From assembly GCA_000436735.1 (NCBI GenBank), contig FR887217.1, positions 39,248 through 54,901 on the forward strand: a DNA stretch of 15,654 nt, read 5' to 3'. Of this stretch, positions 5,745 through 13,171 are shown one piece after another. The position numbers and the translations under genes are program-made. Position 1 is the stretch's first letter, and each line of letters starts with the position of its first letter. The notes beneath the pieces were generated by a model that was given only the letters and a program-made list of their open reading frames with translations, was not told the DNA's origin and ran no database searches. Source of the DNA: Firmicutes bacterium CAG:170 (GTDB lineage Bacteria; Bacillota; Clostridia; Oscillospirales; Oscillospiraceae).

Positions 5745-6479
5745 ATGCCGAAATCGAAAACGCGCCGCAAGGGCGCGGTCCGTCCCGCAAAGCTCTCCCC
5801 GGTTCTGGCGCTGGTGATCTGCCTGATCGCGGCGTTTTTGGCGCTGCGCGATCCGGGAAGCCAGGCGGCGCTGCCCGTCTCCATGGACGACATTCCCGCC
5901 TATTCCGGCGAGGCCTACGTCGAGATCAACGGCGGCGAGCCGTTCTTCACCGAGTCCGACTGGACGACCGACGCCTTTGAGACCTACAGTGAGCTGGACG
6001 AGCTGGGCCGCTGCGGCGTCGCCTATGCGAACATCTGTCAGGAGATCATGCCGACCGAGCCGCGCGGCAAGATCGGCAGCGTCAAGCCCTCCGGCTGGCA
6101 CACCATCCGCTACAACGGCCTCGTCGAGGGCAATTACCTCTACAACCGCTGCCACCTGATCGGCTATCAGCTTGCCGGAGAGAACGCCAACCCGAAAAAT
6201 CTCATCACCGGCACGCGCTACCTCAACACGACCGGAATGCTCCCGTTCGAGAACGAGGTCAACAACTATGTGGACGAAACGGACAATCACGTCCTCTACC
6301 GCGTCACGCCGGTCTTTGAGGGCGACGATCTCGTCGCCTCCGGCGTCCTGATGGAGGCGTATTCCGTGGAGGACGAGGGCGTGGGCGTTCAGTTCTGCGT
6401 CTACTGCTACAATGTCCAGCCCGGCGTGGTCATCGACTACGCCACCGGCGACAGCCGCCTTGCCTCCGACGCAGACTGA
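5745..6479 (+). CDS. membrane-anchored DNA/RNA non-specific endonuclease (beta-beta-alpha metal type)
   Basis: The 244-residue protein has a basic N-terminus, one hydrophobic anchor at about 17-34 and an extracytoplasmic nuclease domain. The core reads YNRCHLIGYQLAGENANPKNL (two short stretches, 133-142 and 143-153), with H137 as the expected catalytic base in place of the DRGH of Serratia- and EndA-type enzymes. ITGTRYLNTTGMLPFENEV follows; Asn residues around N149, N161 and N170 are candidates for the metal ligand. This pattern matches the Firmicute EndA/Spd-like nucleases, which degrade extracellular DNA for nutrition or DNA entry. ATG at 5745 follows AAAGGGG by about ten bases. It is co-directional with yihY, 100 bp away, so it probably shares a transcript. 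No competence genes are in the window. Confidence 0.9.
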   Translation: MPKSKTRRKGAVRPAKLSPVLALVICLIAAFLALRDPGSQAALPVSMDDIPAYSGEAYVEINGGEPFFTESDWTTDAFETYSELDELGRCGVAYANICQEIMPTEPRGKIGSVKPSGWHTIRYNGLVEGNYLYNRCHLIGYQLAGENANPKNLITGTRYLNTTGMLPFENEVNNYVDETDNHVLYRVTPVFEGDDLVASGVLMEAYSVEDEGVGVQFCVYCYNVQPGVVIDYATGDSRLASDAD

Positions 6480-6518
6480 GCCGTCCGCATCGTGTACAGA
6501 CCGTCTCAGACGCGCAAA

Positions 6519-6552
6519 CGGCGCGGCCCGAAATTGGGCCGCGCCGGTTTTT
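6519..6552. terminator. two-sided intrinsic terminator between the endonuclease and MATE genes
   Basis: A perfect 11-bp GC stem (6519-6529 with 6536-6546, loop GAAATT) is followed by GTTTTT on the plus strand. On the minus strand the same stem is preceded by the MATE stop codon and followed by TTTG. It separates two converging genes. Confidence 0.88.
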
Positions 6553-7901
6553 CATATTTCCGCTTTTTCCATTCCGCCGAGGAGCTTCGTCCTGCGGAGC
6601 AGATAATAGCCGAGACCCGTGAGGTCGGCCAGCGCCCAGCCGATGGGAATGGCCGCCCAGATGCCGACCTCGCCCAGTGTTCCCGCCAGCGCATAGGCCA
6701 GCGCCACGCGCGTCCCGAGCGAGATCACCGTCAAAACGACCGACATGCCGGGGCGCTTGACCGCGCGGTAGAAGCCATAGAGCAGGAACAGGCAGCCGAT
6801 CCCCGCATAGAACGCGCCCTCCACGCGCAGATAGCGCACGCCCGCCGCAAGCACCTCCGTCTCCCCGGCCTGCACGAAGATGCGCATGAGCGGATGGGCA
6901 AAAATGCAGACCAGCGCGGAGAGCACGACGGAAAATCCGGCGCTGAGCAGAAGCGCCTGACGGAAGCCCCTGCGGAGCCGCTCCGTCCGGCCCGCGCCGA
7001 AGTTCTGCGCCACAAACGTGGAGAATGCATTGCCGAAATCCTGCACCGGCAGATAGGCAAAGGTGTCGATCTTGACCGCCGCCGCAAAGGCGGCCATCGT
7101 GATGGGGCCGAAGCTGTCCACCAGCCGCTGAATGAGCAGAATGCCGAAGTTCATGGCCGACTGCTGTGCGCAGGTGAGCATCGAGAGGTCGAGTAGCTCC
7201 CGCAAAATTTCTCTCCGGAAGCGAAGCTCCGCCCGCGACGGAAGAAACTCCCGGCAGCGCAGGAACGTGTAGGCCAGCAGGCCGACGCCGGAGACATACT
7301 GCGAAAACACGGTCGCGGCGGCCGCGCCCGCAATGCCCCAGTGAAAGACCAGCACGAACAGCAGGTCAAGCCCGATGTTCAAAAGTGCGGAAATCCCGAG
7401 AAACCAGAGCGGCGCGACGGAATTTCCGACCGCGCGCAGCAGGCACGCGAAGAAATTATAAACGGAGGTCGCAAGCAATCCGGCAAAAATAATCAGAAGA
7501 TAGGTGCGCATATCGGCGGCAAGCTCCGCCGGAATCTGCAAAAACAGCAGGATTTCATCGAGGAACAGATAGACCGCCGCGTTCAGCAGCAGCGTCACGC
7601 CGAGGATCAGCCCCAGCGCGTGCGCAACGGCGCTGCGGAGCGACGGCTTGTCCTGCTTCCCGAGACAGATGGAAAACAGCGCGCCCGCGCCCATGGACAG
7701 GCCGAGGAAAACCGACGTCAAAAACGTCATGAGCGTGTACGCCGACCCGACGGCGGCCAGCGCATTGCGCCCGAGCGCGCGGCCCACGATCAGCGTATCG
7801 GCGATGTTGTAGAGCTGCTGAAGGAGGTTTCCCGCGATCATCGGCAGCGCAAACAGCACGAGCCCCTTTGTGATATTTCCCTTTGTCAGATCCCGGTACA
7901 T
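6552..7901 (-). CDS. MATE-family multidrug/metabolite efflux transporter
   Basis: This 449-residue protein is a MATE exporter of the polysaccharide-flippase superfamily, which uses a Na+ or H+ gradient to expel cationic drugs or metabolites. The N-terminus MYRDLTKGNITKGLVLFALPMIAGNLLQQLYNIADTLIVGR is characteristic of Clostridia MATE proteins (read in two pieces: residues 1-20 and 21-41). About twelve hydrophobic segments make two related six-helix bundles. The second bundle begins near residue 233 (ELLDLSMLTCAQQSAMNFG), and VQDFGNAFSTFVAQNFGAGR marks it. AAGGAGG sits seven bases before ATG 7901. The substrate cannot be told from sequence. The symporter gene upstream ends 79 bp before it, with a hairpin between them. 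Confidence 0.93.
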   Translation of the reverse strand: MYRDLTKGNITKGLVLFALPMIAGNLLQQLYNIADTLIVGRALGRNALAAVGSAYTLMTFLTSVFLGLSMGAGALFSICLGKQDKPSLRSAVAHALGLILGVTLLLNAAVYLFLDEILLFLQIPAELAADMRTYLLIIFAGLLATSVYNFFACLLRAVGNSVAPLWFLGISALLNIGLDLLFVLVFHWGIAGAAAATVFSQYVSGVGLLAYTFLRCREFLPSRAELRFRREILRELLDLSMLTCAQQSAMNFGILLIQRLVDSFGPITMAAFAAAVKIDTFAYLPVQDFGNAFSTFVAQNFGAGRTERLRRGFRQALLLSAGFSVVLSALVCIFAHPLMRIFVQAGETEVLAAGVRYLRVEGAFYAGIGCLFLLYGFYRAVKRPGMSVVLTVISLGTRVALAYALAGTLGEVGIWAAIPIGWALADLTGLGYYLLRRTKLLGGMEKAEI

Positions 7902-7943
7902 GACAGCCTCCTTCGGATGTTTTCGCGGCAGCCTCCGCCTGCT

Positions 7944-7971
7944 GAAAAGCCGCAGAACACTGCGTCTTTTC
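7944..7971 (-). terminator. hairpin terminator after the symporter gene
   Basis: GAAAAG, one mismatch, then CGCAG pairs with CTGCG, one mismatch, then CTTTTC around an AACA loop: 11 paired bases in all. On the minus strand the 3' arm ends in CTTTTC, so the stem carries its own T-run. It lies 10 bp after the symporter stop and probably reduces read-through into the MATE gene. Confidence 0.5.
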
Positions 7972-7980
7972 GGGATATGC

Positions 7981-9336
7981 TCAGAGCAGCCCCTGAATCA
8001 GAATAATCAGAATCAGCACCGGCAGAACCCACTGGAAATACGGCTTGAGCTTTCTTGAAAGCTTCAGGCCGCCGCCCTTGTTGGCCTCCTCCAGATACCG
8101 GTCGAAGCCCCAGCCCCACTTGCTGACGCAGAAGAGCAGATAGACCAGCGAGCCGATGGGCAGCAGCAGATTGCTGACAAGGAAATCCTCCGTGTCGAGC
8201 ACGTCGCGCCCGCCGATCAGATGCAGGCCAGACCAGATGTTGTAGCCGAACACACACGGCAGGCTCAGCACAAGCAGCAGCACGCAGTTGACGGCGGCGG
8301 CCTTTTTCCGGCTCCAGCCGAAGGTGTCCATGCAGATGGCAAGGATGTTTTCAAGAACAGCCAGCACCGTCGAGAAGCTGGCGAAAATCATGAACAGGAA
8401 GAACAGCGTCCCCCAGAGGCGGCCGCCCGCCATGTTTGTAAAGACGTTCGGGAGCGTCCGGAAAATGAGCGCCGGGCCGTCGTTCGGCTCCACACCGAAG
8501 GAGAAGCACGCCGGGAAAATGATCGTTCCGGCCATCAGCGCCACAAAGGTGTCCAGCACACAGATGCGCACGGCCTCGCCCGGCAGCGTGTGCTCGTCCG
8601 ACATATAGCTTCCGAAGATCTCCATGGCGGCAATGCCGAGGCTCAGGGTAAAGAACGCCTGATTCATGGCCGCCGTGACCGTCGCGCCGAGTCCGTTTTC
8701 CCGGATCCCATCGAGCGACGGCACCAGATAGAAGTGCATTCCCTCCGCCGCGCCGGGCAGCGTCAGACTGTGAACAGCCAGCAGCACGATCAGCGCCAGC
8801 AGCGCCAGCATCATGAGCTTGGAGACGCGCTCAAGGCCGTTTTGCAGGCCGAAGCTGCAAACAAGGAAGCCCGCAATGACGACAAGCTCCGTCCAGAGGC
8901 CCATCTGGCCGGGGTCTGCCAGCATTTCGCCGAAAACATTGCCGATGGCCTCGGCGTCCATGCCGCTGCGGAACGCGCCGGTCAGGAATTTCCCGAAATA
9001 AATGACCATCCAGCCGGTGACGGTGGTGTAGTACATCATCAGCAGGAAGCAGCCGGTCAGGCAGAACCAGCCGTGGATGTGCCACTTCTGTCCGGGCTTT
9101 TCCAGCTTGCGGTAGGCCAGCACGGCGCTTTTGCGTCCTGCGCGGCCGACGGCCAGCTCCATCGTCAAAACCGGCACGCCCATGACCAGCAGGCAGACCA
9201 GATACAGGAGGACAAAGAGTCCGCCGCCATATTTGCCGGTGACATAGGGAAAGCGCCAGACATTGCCGATGCCGATGGCGCAGCCCGCGCTGACGAGCAG
9301 AAACCCGAGGCGGGAACGGAAGGATTCGCGCTGCAT
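7981..9336 (-). CDS. sodium-dependent transporter, neurotransmitter:sodium symporter (NSS/SNF) family
   Basis: The 451-residue protein is a bacterial NSS member (LeuT, MhsT and TnaT are characterised relatives), importing amino acids or similar solutes with Na+. The unwound helix 1 signature SAGCAIGIGNVWRFPY is at about residues 16-31, followed by YGGGLFVLLYL. The helix 6 region MNQAFFTLSLGIAAMEIFGSY is also typical. About 11-12 hydrophobic segments are visible, the last being WVLPVLILIILIQGLL. An in-frame ATG eleven codons upstream is rejected because it lies at or before the predicted transcription start (promoter 9372-9400). ATG 9336 gives the family-typical short N-terminus, although its RBS (AGGCAGG) is weaker and spaced rather far. 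Substrate is unknown. Confidence 0.92.
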   Translation of the reverse strand: MQRESFRSRLGFLLVSAGCAIGIGNVWRFPYVTGKYGGGLFVLLYLVCLLVMGVPVLTMELAVGRAGRKSAVLAYRKLEKPGQKWHIHGWFCLTGCFLLMMYYTTVTGWMVIYFGKFLTGAFRSGMDAEAIGNVFGEMLADPGQMGLWTELVVIAGFLVCSFGLQNGLERVSKLMMLALLALIVLLAVHSLTLPGAAEGMHFYLVPSLDGIRENGLGATVTAAMNQAFFTLSLGIAAMEIFGSYMSDEHTLPGEAVRICVLDTFVALMAGTIIFPACFSFGVEPNDGPALIFRTLPNVFTNMAGGRLWGTLFFLFMIFASFSTVLAVLENILAICMDTFGWSRKKAAAVNCVLLLVLSLPCVFGYNIWSGLHLIGGRDVLDTEDFLVSNLLLPIGSLVYLLFCVSKWGWGFDRYLEEANKGGGLKLSRKLKPYFQWVLPVLILIILIQGLL

Positions 9337-9371
9337 GATAAAAACCTGCCTTTGAAGAGTAAACGGCAATT

Positions 9372-9400
9372 ATTGTAGTGGATTTTCCGCCGTTTTGCAA
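9372..9400 (-). promoter_or_regulatory. sigma-A promoter of the symporter gene
   Basis: On the minus strand TTGCAA (9395-9400) and TACAAT (9372-9377) are separated by 17 bp. The start site should be close to 9365, leaving a leader of roughly 30 nt before ATG 9336 and supporting that start codon. Confidence 0.8.
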
Positions 9401-9432
9401 GCCGAAAAATGGTAAATACGCCTATAGCGCCG

Positions 9433-9459
9433 AAATGCCCGCCAAAAAGGCGGGCATTT
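9433..9459 (-). terminator. terminator after the rimM-trmD-sir2-Nudix transcript
   Basis: AAATGCCCGCC pairs perfectly with GGCGGGCATTT around an A5 loop (T5 on the minus strand). The stem is strong, but the T-tract is short and partly inside the stem, so termination is likely but not certain. It lies 57 bp after the Nudix stop. Confidence 0.6.
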
Positions 9460-9516
9460 GTCTGTCAAAACCTCGCAGCGCACGGCGGGCATAAAGCGCT
9501 TTTCTGCTGCGCCTGC

Positions 9517-9909
9517 TCAATCGAGCATCGGCTGCCAGTTTGGATCGTCCTTCGCGTCGAAGCACATCCAGAGCTGCTCCTTCGTGACCTTCTCCTCCGC
9601 AAGGTTTTCCGGAAGCTCCTCGCGGCTGAACCAGCGGCTCTCCGTCGTTTCGAGATTCTCCCGAAAGCTGCCGCCCGTCCTGAAAGACGGCGGCGCGGGT
9701 ATCGACCTTCGGCGTCTGATAGCCGGTCTCACAGCAGAAGAGGTCTCTTGCCTTTTCCACGGAGATATCCGCCTTGCAGGCGATCATTTCCGCCGCGATC
9801 TCCCGCAGGCGGGTGTAGCGTTCGAGGTCGTAGGGGTCCTTTCCGTAGGTAACTGCGCCAGCGCCTGAATTTCCGCGGTCCAATCGACCCAGCGGTCACG
9901 TTCGTTCAT
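9517..9909 (-). pseudogene. Nudix hydrolase pseudogene lacking the catalytic Nudix box
   Basis: The remains match Nudix hydrolases with the extra N-terminal helical domain. The N-terminus MNERDRWVDWTAEIQALAQ starts at 9909. The next part, VTYGKDPYDLERYTRLREIA to TRAAVFQDG, is in a different frame, and GGSFRENLETTESRWFSREE to the end NWQPMLD returns to the first. One small lesion lies near 9850-9856. A larger junction lies near 9670-9677, where FQDG runs directly into GGSF. About 75 residues normally in between, including the GX5EX7REUXEEXGU box, are gone; the remnant is 393 bp against about 620 expected. GGGCGGC at the junction may mark the deletion. The start overlaps the sir2 stop by ATGA, so the intact gene was translationally coupled. 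Confidence 0.85.
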
Positions 9910-10643
9910 ACGCTCTCCCCATTCACGCACTGCCCGAGCACCTGCCCGATCGGCTCCCGGAAGATCAGGTTTGCATAGCCGTCATAGGGCGTCTCGTCGC
10001 GGTTGATGAGCACGAGCCGGTTTCCGCCGTAATAGCGGATCAGTCCGGCAGCGGGATAGACCGTCAGGGACGTTCCGCCGACGATCAGCACGTCCGCCTC
10101 CGCGATGGCGCGGACGGCGCCCTTGATCGTTTTCTCGTCCAAGCCCTCCTCATAGAGCACCACGTCGGGCTTGATGAGTCCGCCGCAGGCGCAGTGCGGC
10201 ACGCCGCCGCTGTCCCGGATAAACTCCGCGGAATAGGACTTGCCGCATTTCGTGCAGTAGTTGCGCCAGATCGAGCCGTGCAGCTCGTAGACGTTTTTGC
10301 TTCCTGCCTTCTGGTGCAGGCCGTCGATGTTCTGCGTCACGATGGCACGGAGCTTTCCCGCCCGCTCCAGCGCGGCCAGCGCCCGGTGCGCGGCGTTCGG
10401 CTCCGCCTCCAGCGGGAGCATTTTTTCGCGGTAAAAGCGGTAGAAATACTCCGTATGCTGATAGAAAAACGTATGGCTCAGGATCGTTTCCGGCGGGTAT
10501 TCAAACTTCTGGTGGTAAAGCCCGTCCGTGCTGCGGAAATCCGGGATGCCGGACTCCGTGGACACACCGGCTCCGCCGAAAAAGACGATATTGTCACTTG
10601 CTTCGATCCAGGTTTTTAGGGTCTCGATCTCGGAATTGCACAT
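9906..10643 (-). CDS. Sir2-family NAD-dependent protein deacylase
   Basis: Sirtuins remove acetyl or other acyl groups from lysines using NAD+. This 245-residue protein has the NAD-binding GAGVSTESGIPDFR (residues 25-37), the QNIDGLH motif (104-110), catalytic H122 in YELHGS, and a structural zinc site C130, C133, C151, C153 in which the second pair is CxC rather than CxxC. VGGTSLTVYPAA (188-199) and LINRDETPYD complete the Rossmann part. ATG at 10643 is chosen because GGAGG precedes it by six bases and homologues start near here. The open frame extends into trmD, but that part is a shadow. Its first 50 bases overlap the trmD end. Preferred acyl group is not evident; I do not see the Tyr/Arg pair of desuccinylases. 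Confidence 0.94.
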   Translation of the reverse strand: MCNSEIETLKTWIEASDNIVFFGGAGVSTESGIPDFRSTDGLYHQKFEYPPETILSHTFFYQHTEYFYRFYREKMLPLEAEPNAAHRALAALERAGKLRAIVTQNIDGLHQKAGSKNVYELHGSIWRNYCTKCGKSYSAEFIRDSGGVPHCACGGLIKPDVVLYEEGLDEKTIKGAVRAIAEADVLIVGGTSLTVYPAAGLIRYYGGNRLVLINRDETPYDGYANLIFREPIGQVLGQCVNGESV

Positions 10644-11385
10644 CTTCAGCCTCCAGCTCCGCAATGAATTTTTTCTCTGCGCGGGTCTTGTATGGGAAGC
10701 GGAGCTTCCCGAACATATCCGGGCGGCAGCGCATCGTGCGCAGGATCGCCTGCTTTTTGCGCCACCGGTCCACCATCGCGTGGTTTCCCGAAAGCAGCAC
10801 CTCCGGCACGCGCAGCCCGTGCCACTCGTCCGGACGGGAATACTGCGGGTATTCGAGCAGGCCGTCCCAGTGGCTCTCGTCCGTGAAGCAGACCTCGTCT
10901 CCGAGGACGCCCGGCACCAGACGGCAAACGGCGTCGGCAATGCACATCGCGGGAAGCTCGCCGCCGGTCAGGACGAAGTCGCCGACGGAGATCTCCTCAT
11001 CCACGCACTCGTCCAGAAAGCGCTGATCGACGCCCTCATAGTGTCCGCAGACCAGAATGATGTTTTCGCAGCTGTCGCGCAGCTGCCGCGCCTTCTCCTG
11101 ATCGAACACCGCCCCGCACGGGGAAAGGAAGATCGTATGCACCGGCGCGCCGATCTCATCGCAGATGGCCGTCCAGCAGTTGTAGAGCGGATCGCACTGC
11201 AGGATCGCACCGCGTCCGCCGCCGTAAGGGTAATCATCCACCTGATTCTGCCGGTTGGTCGTGTAGTCCCGGATCTGGTGGGCGTGGATCTCGATCAGTC
11301 CCTTCCTCTGTGCGCGGCCAAGGATGCTTTCCTGCATCATGGCGTCCACCGAGGTGGGAAAAAGCGTCATAATGTCAAATCTCAT
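10594..11385 (-). CDS. trmD: tRNA (guanine-37-N1)-methyltransferase TrmD
   Basis: TrmD methylates G37 next to the anticodon using SAM and prevents +1 frameshifting. The 263-residue SPOUT enzyme starts MRFDIMTLFP. It shows the deep trefoil-knot motifs VCGHYEGVDQRF and SVGDFVLTGGELPAM, and the SHWDGLLEYPQYSRP segment carries the catalytic Asp. A C-terminal extension of about 19 residues after KKFIAEL runs into sir2, giving a 50-bp overlap; most homologues are nearer 240-250 residues. The start overlaps the rimM end by 11 bp. In many Firmicutes trmD is followed by rplS; here sir2 follows. It shares the rimM promoter. Confidence 0.96.
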   Translation of the reverse strand: MRFDIMTLFPTSVDAMMQESILGRAQRKGLIEIHAHQIRDYTTNRQNQVDDYPYGGGRGAILQCDPLYNCWTAICDEIGAPVHTIFLSPCGAVFDQEKARQLRDSCENIILVCGHYEGVDQRFLDECVDEEISVGDFVLTGGELPAMCIADAVCRLVPGVLGDEVCFTDESHWDGLLEYPQYSRPDEWHGLRVPEVLLSGNHAMVDRWRKKQAILRTMRCRPDMFGKLRFPYKTRAEKKFIAELEAEDVQFRDRDPKNLDRSK

Positions 11386-11872
11386 CAGTGCGCATTCCTT
11401 CGATCAGCCGGACGCGGATATAGCCCTCGTCCGGATCACGCTCCAGAATAAACTCCGGAACGGCGGGAATGAGGTATTCATGCGCGCCCTTGACGACGTA
11501 GACGTCGTTTCCGGGCCGCTGAAGAATTTCCGTGACCTTGCCGATCGTCTCGTCTCCGCAGAGCACCTTCAGGCCGATCAGGTCGGCAATGAACATCGCG
11601 CCCTCGGGCAGCTGCGCGTCCTCGCGCCGGATGCAGACCGTCTGCCCGCGCAGACGCGCGGCGGCGTCCACGTCGTCGATCCCCTCCAGCTTCATCAGCA
11701 CGCAGGTCTTCTGCACGCGGCTGGACACGACGCGGCAGGGCTTTCCGCCCAGATAGATCGTATCAAAATCGAGCAGGAACTCGGGATCGTCGGCCCACGG
11801 CATGATTTTCAGCTCTCCGCGCACGCCGTGCGTGCTGACGATCTGACCGGCTTCCAGAAACGGCTTTTTCAT
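11375..11872 (-). CDS. rimM: 16S rRNA processing protein RimM
   Basis: RimM binds ribosomal protein S19 and helps mature the head of the 30S subunit. The 165-residue product has the N-terminal RimM domain with EAGQIVSTHGVRGELKI (residues 7-23), LEGIDDVDAAARLRG near the domain junction, and a C-terminal PRC-barrel (DLIGLKVLCGDETIGKV onward, then YLIPAVPEFILERD). ATG 11872 is preceded by TTTGGAGG with a seven-base gap. It is the first gene of its transcript, behind a clear promoter at 11907-11935, and overlaps trmD by 11 bp. The usual neighbours rpsP and the KH-domain gene are not upstream, so the ribosome-biogenesis cluster is split in this genome. Confidence 0.95.
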   Translation of the reverse strand: MKKPFLEAGQIVSTHGVRGELKIMPWADDPEFLLDFDTIYLGGKPCRVVSSRVQKTCVLMKLEGIDDVDAAARLRGQTVCIRREDAQLPEGAMFIADLIGLKVLCGDETIGKVTEILQRPGNDVYVVKGAHEYLIPAVPEFILERDPDEGYIRVRLIEGMRTDEI

Positions 11873-11906
11873 GGCGTTTCCTCCAAATTGTAATCCAATT
11901 GCCTAT

Positions 11907-11935
11907 AGTATAGCGTTTTTTCGCGCCGCCCGCAA
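11907..11935 (-). promoter_or_regulatory. sigma-A promoter of the rimM-trmD-sir2 operon
   Basis: On the minus strand TTGCGG (11930-11935) and TATACT (11907-11912) are separated by exactly 17 bp. The start site is expected near 11900, about 28 nt before the rimM ATG. Confidence 0.8.
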
Positions 11936-11990
11936 GGGTCAGAAAAGCGGTTTCCCACGCATCCGCCGCTCCGCGGGCTATATCTTTTCT

Positions 11991-12055
11991 GCACCAGCCG
12001 GTGCGGGATGCCTCCGGCGCATCCGAAAACAGGCTGAACATCGCCCCTACGGGCG
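11991..12055. other. cluster of three short GC hairpins
   Basis: Between the Cys-rich gene's terminator and the rimM promoter lie three stems in a row: GCACC/GGTGC (11991-12004), GGATGC/GCATCC (12006-12024) and CGCCC/GGGCG (12042-12055). No promoter, T-run or reading frame goes with them. They may be a dispersed intergenic repeat or part of a 3' untranslated region. Confidence 0.4.
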
Positions 12056-12065
12056 CAGTCCGTAT

Positions 12066-12096
12066 AAGAAAAGGGGAGACGGCGCACCGTCTCCCC
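12066..12096 (-). terminator. strong intrinsic terminator after the 44-residue Cys-rich gene
   Basis: A perfect 10-bp stem GGGGAGACGG/CCGTCTCCCC with a 4-nt loop (12073-12096) is followed on the minus strand by TTTTCTTAT. It lies 16 bp after the stop codon and ends the pdaA-side transcript. Confidence 0.9.
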
Positions 12097-12111
12097 TGCC
12101 GCATGTAAGGC

Positions 12112-12246
12112 TCAGCAGCCGCAGCCGTTGTTGTCGCAGCCGCAGCCGCAGCTGCCGTTATTGCCAAGGCCGAAGATGAGGATCAGAATGATGATCCACC
12201 ACCAGCTGTTGCCAAACGCATAGATGCCCGAAGAGTTGCAGGACAT
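12112..12246 (-). CDS. 44-residue Cys-rich, single-membrane-segment mini-protein
   Basis: This gene is easily overlooked. It has a clear RBS (GGGAGG, nine bases before ATG 12246), a stop at 12112, and a terminator directly after. The product begins MSCNSSGIYAFGNS, has a hydrophobic helix at about 15-27 (WWWIIILILIFGL), and ends in a tail GSCGCGCDNNGCGC with six cysteines (seven in the protein with C3). It resembles short Clostridia proteins annotated as chorion-class high-cysteine proteins, a label from low-complexity similarity and not a function. The tail could bind metal or form disulphides. Its position after pdaA might suggest a spore or envelope role, which is inference only. Confidence 0.78.
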   Translation of the reverse strand: MSCNSSGIYAFGNSWWWIIILILIFGLGNNGSCGCGCDNNGCGC

Positions 12247-12336
12247 AAACAATAACCTCCCAGAATTCCAGAATCAGCGCAGCGTTTCTCGCCCGCTCAT
12301 TCCATGTTATGCCGGAGGCCGCAAATGGTGATTGCG

Positions 12337-13128
12337 TCAGTCAAAAAGCTCCTCGAGCCGCCCGAAGCGGTAGCCCAGCGCCTCCCATTTGCCGATCAGC
12401 TCGTCGAGAATGGCGGCGTTGGTCTGCGACGTGCTGTGCAGCAGCACGACCGCGCCGGGATGGATGCGCGGGATGAGCTTGGAAAACGCCTGCTCCGCCG
12501 TCGGCTGATCGTCCTGATACCAGTCCACATACGCAAGGCTCCAGAACACGGTCTTATAGCCCAGCTCCTTCGCCATCCTGAGATTTTCCTCGCTGTAGAC
12601 GCCCTGCGGCGGGCGGTAGAATTTCTCCATCTCCTGTCCGGTCAGCTCCCGGTACTGCTCCTCGACCGTTTCCAGCTCCTTCCGGAACGTCTCCCGGTCC
12701 GCGATGCGCGACATATCCCAGTGGTGCTCGGTGTGGTTTCCGACCAGATGCCCCTCGTCCGCCATCCGCTGCACCAGCTCCGGCGCGGTCTGCAAATAGT
12801 TCCCGACCACGAAAAACGCCGCCGGGACCTCCCGCGCCTTCAGCACGTCGAGGATCTGCGCCGTGCAGCCGTTTTCATATCCGGCGTCGAATGTCAGATA
12901 GATCACCTTTTCTCCGGGGTCACCGACGTAGACCGCGTCGTAATTGCGCAGCGCGGCGGCGGTGGCGTTGCCGATGGGAGGCTGGCCCTCCGTGCGGAAG
13001 CTCAGGCCCCAGGAGCCGGTCGGAACGGCACTCTGCGCCGTAAACAGTGCCGAAAGCGCAAAGCAGAACAGGCTGACGGCGATCCCGGCCAGCATGAGCC
13101 TTCCGTTGCGTCTGAAAAATGGAATCAT
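12337..13128 (-). CDS. pdaA: PdaA-type polysaccharide (delta-lactam-biosynthetic) deacetylase
   Basis: PdaA de-N-acetylates muramic acid in spore cortex peptidoglycan, a step towards muramic delta-lactam, which germination lytic enzymes recognise. The 263-residue protein has an N-terminal signal or anchor (residues 11-31) and a NodB-type deacetylase domain from about 75. Motifs are TFDAGYENG (catalytic base D81), the zinc site GNHTEHH with H132 and H136, RPPQGVYSEE (R172), FWSLAYVDWYQDD, and PGAVVLLHS (H231). YLTFDxGYENG and FWSxAxVDW are specific to the PdaA branch rather than generic NodB enzymes. The RBS GGGAGG lies seven bases before ATG 13128 but is locked inside a 13-bp hairpin. The symbol is by family resemblance; activity is not proven. 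Confidence 0.9.
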   Translation of the reverse strand: MIPFFRRNGRLMLAGIAVSLFCFALSALFTAQSAVPTGSWGLSFRTEGQPPIGNATAAALRNYDAVYVGDPGEKVIYLTFDAGYENGCTAQILDVLKAREVPAAFFVVGNYLQTAPELVQRMADEGHLVGNHTEHHWDMSRIADRETFRKELETVEEQYRELTGQEMEKFYRPPQGVYSEENLRMAKELGYKTVFWSLAYVDWYQDDQPTAEQAFSKLIPRIHPGAVVLLHSTSQTNAAILDELIGKWEALGYRFGRLEELFD

Positions 13129-13135
13129 ACAAGCA

Positions 13136-13171
13136 CCTCCCGGAAACAGTCTATGGCTTGTTTCCGGGAGG
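13136..13171 (-). promoter_or_regulatory. perfect 13-bp hairpin occluding the pdaA ribosome binding site
   Basis: In the mRNA sense CCTCCCGGAAACA pairs without a mismatch with TGTTTCCGGGAGG around a 10-nt loop. The last six bases of the 3' arm are the Shine-Dalgarno sequence, which ends seven bases before the pdaA ATG. No T-run follows, so it is not an ordinary terminator. A separate stem, CCGCCGG/CCGGCGG (13192-13207), lies just upstream. Confidence 0.8.
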
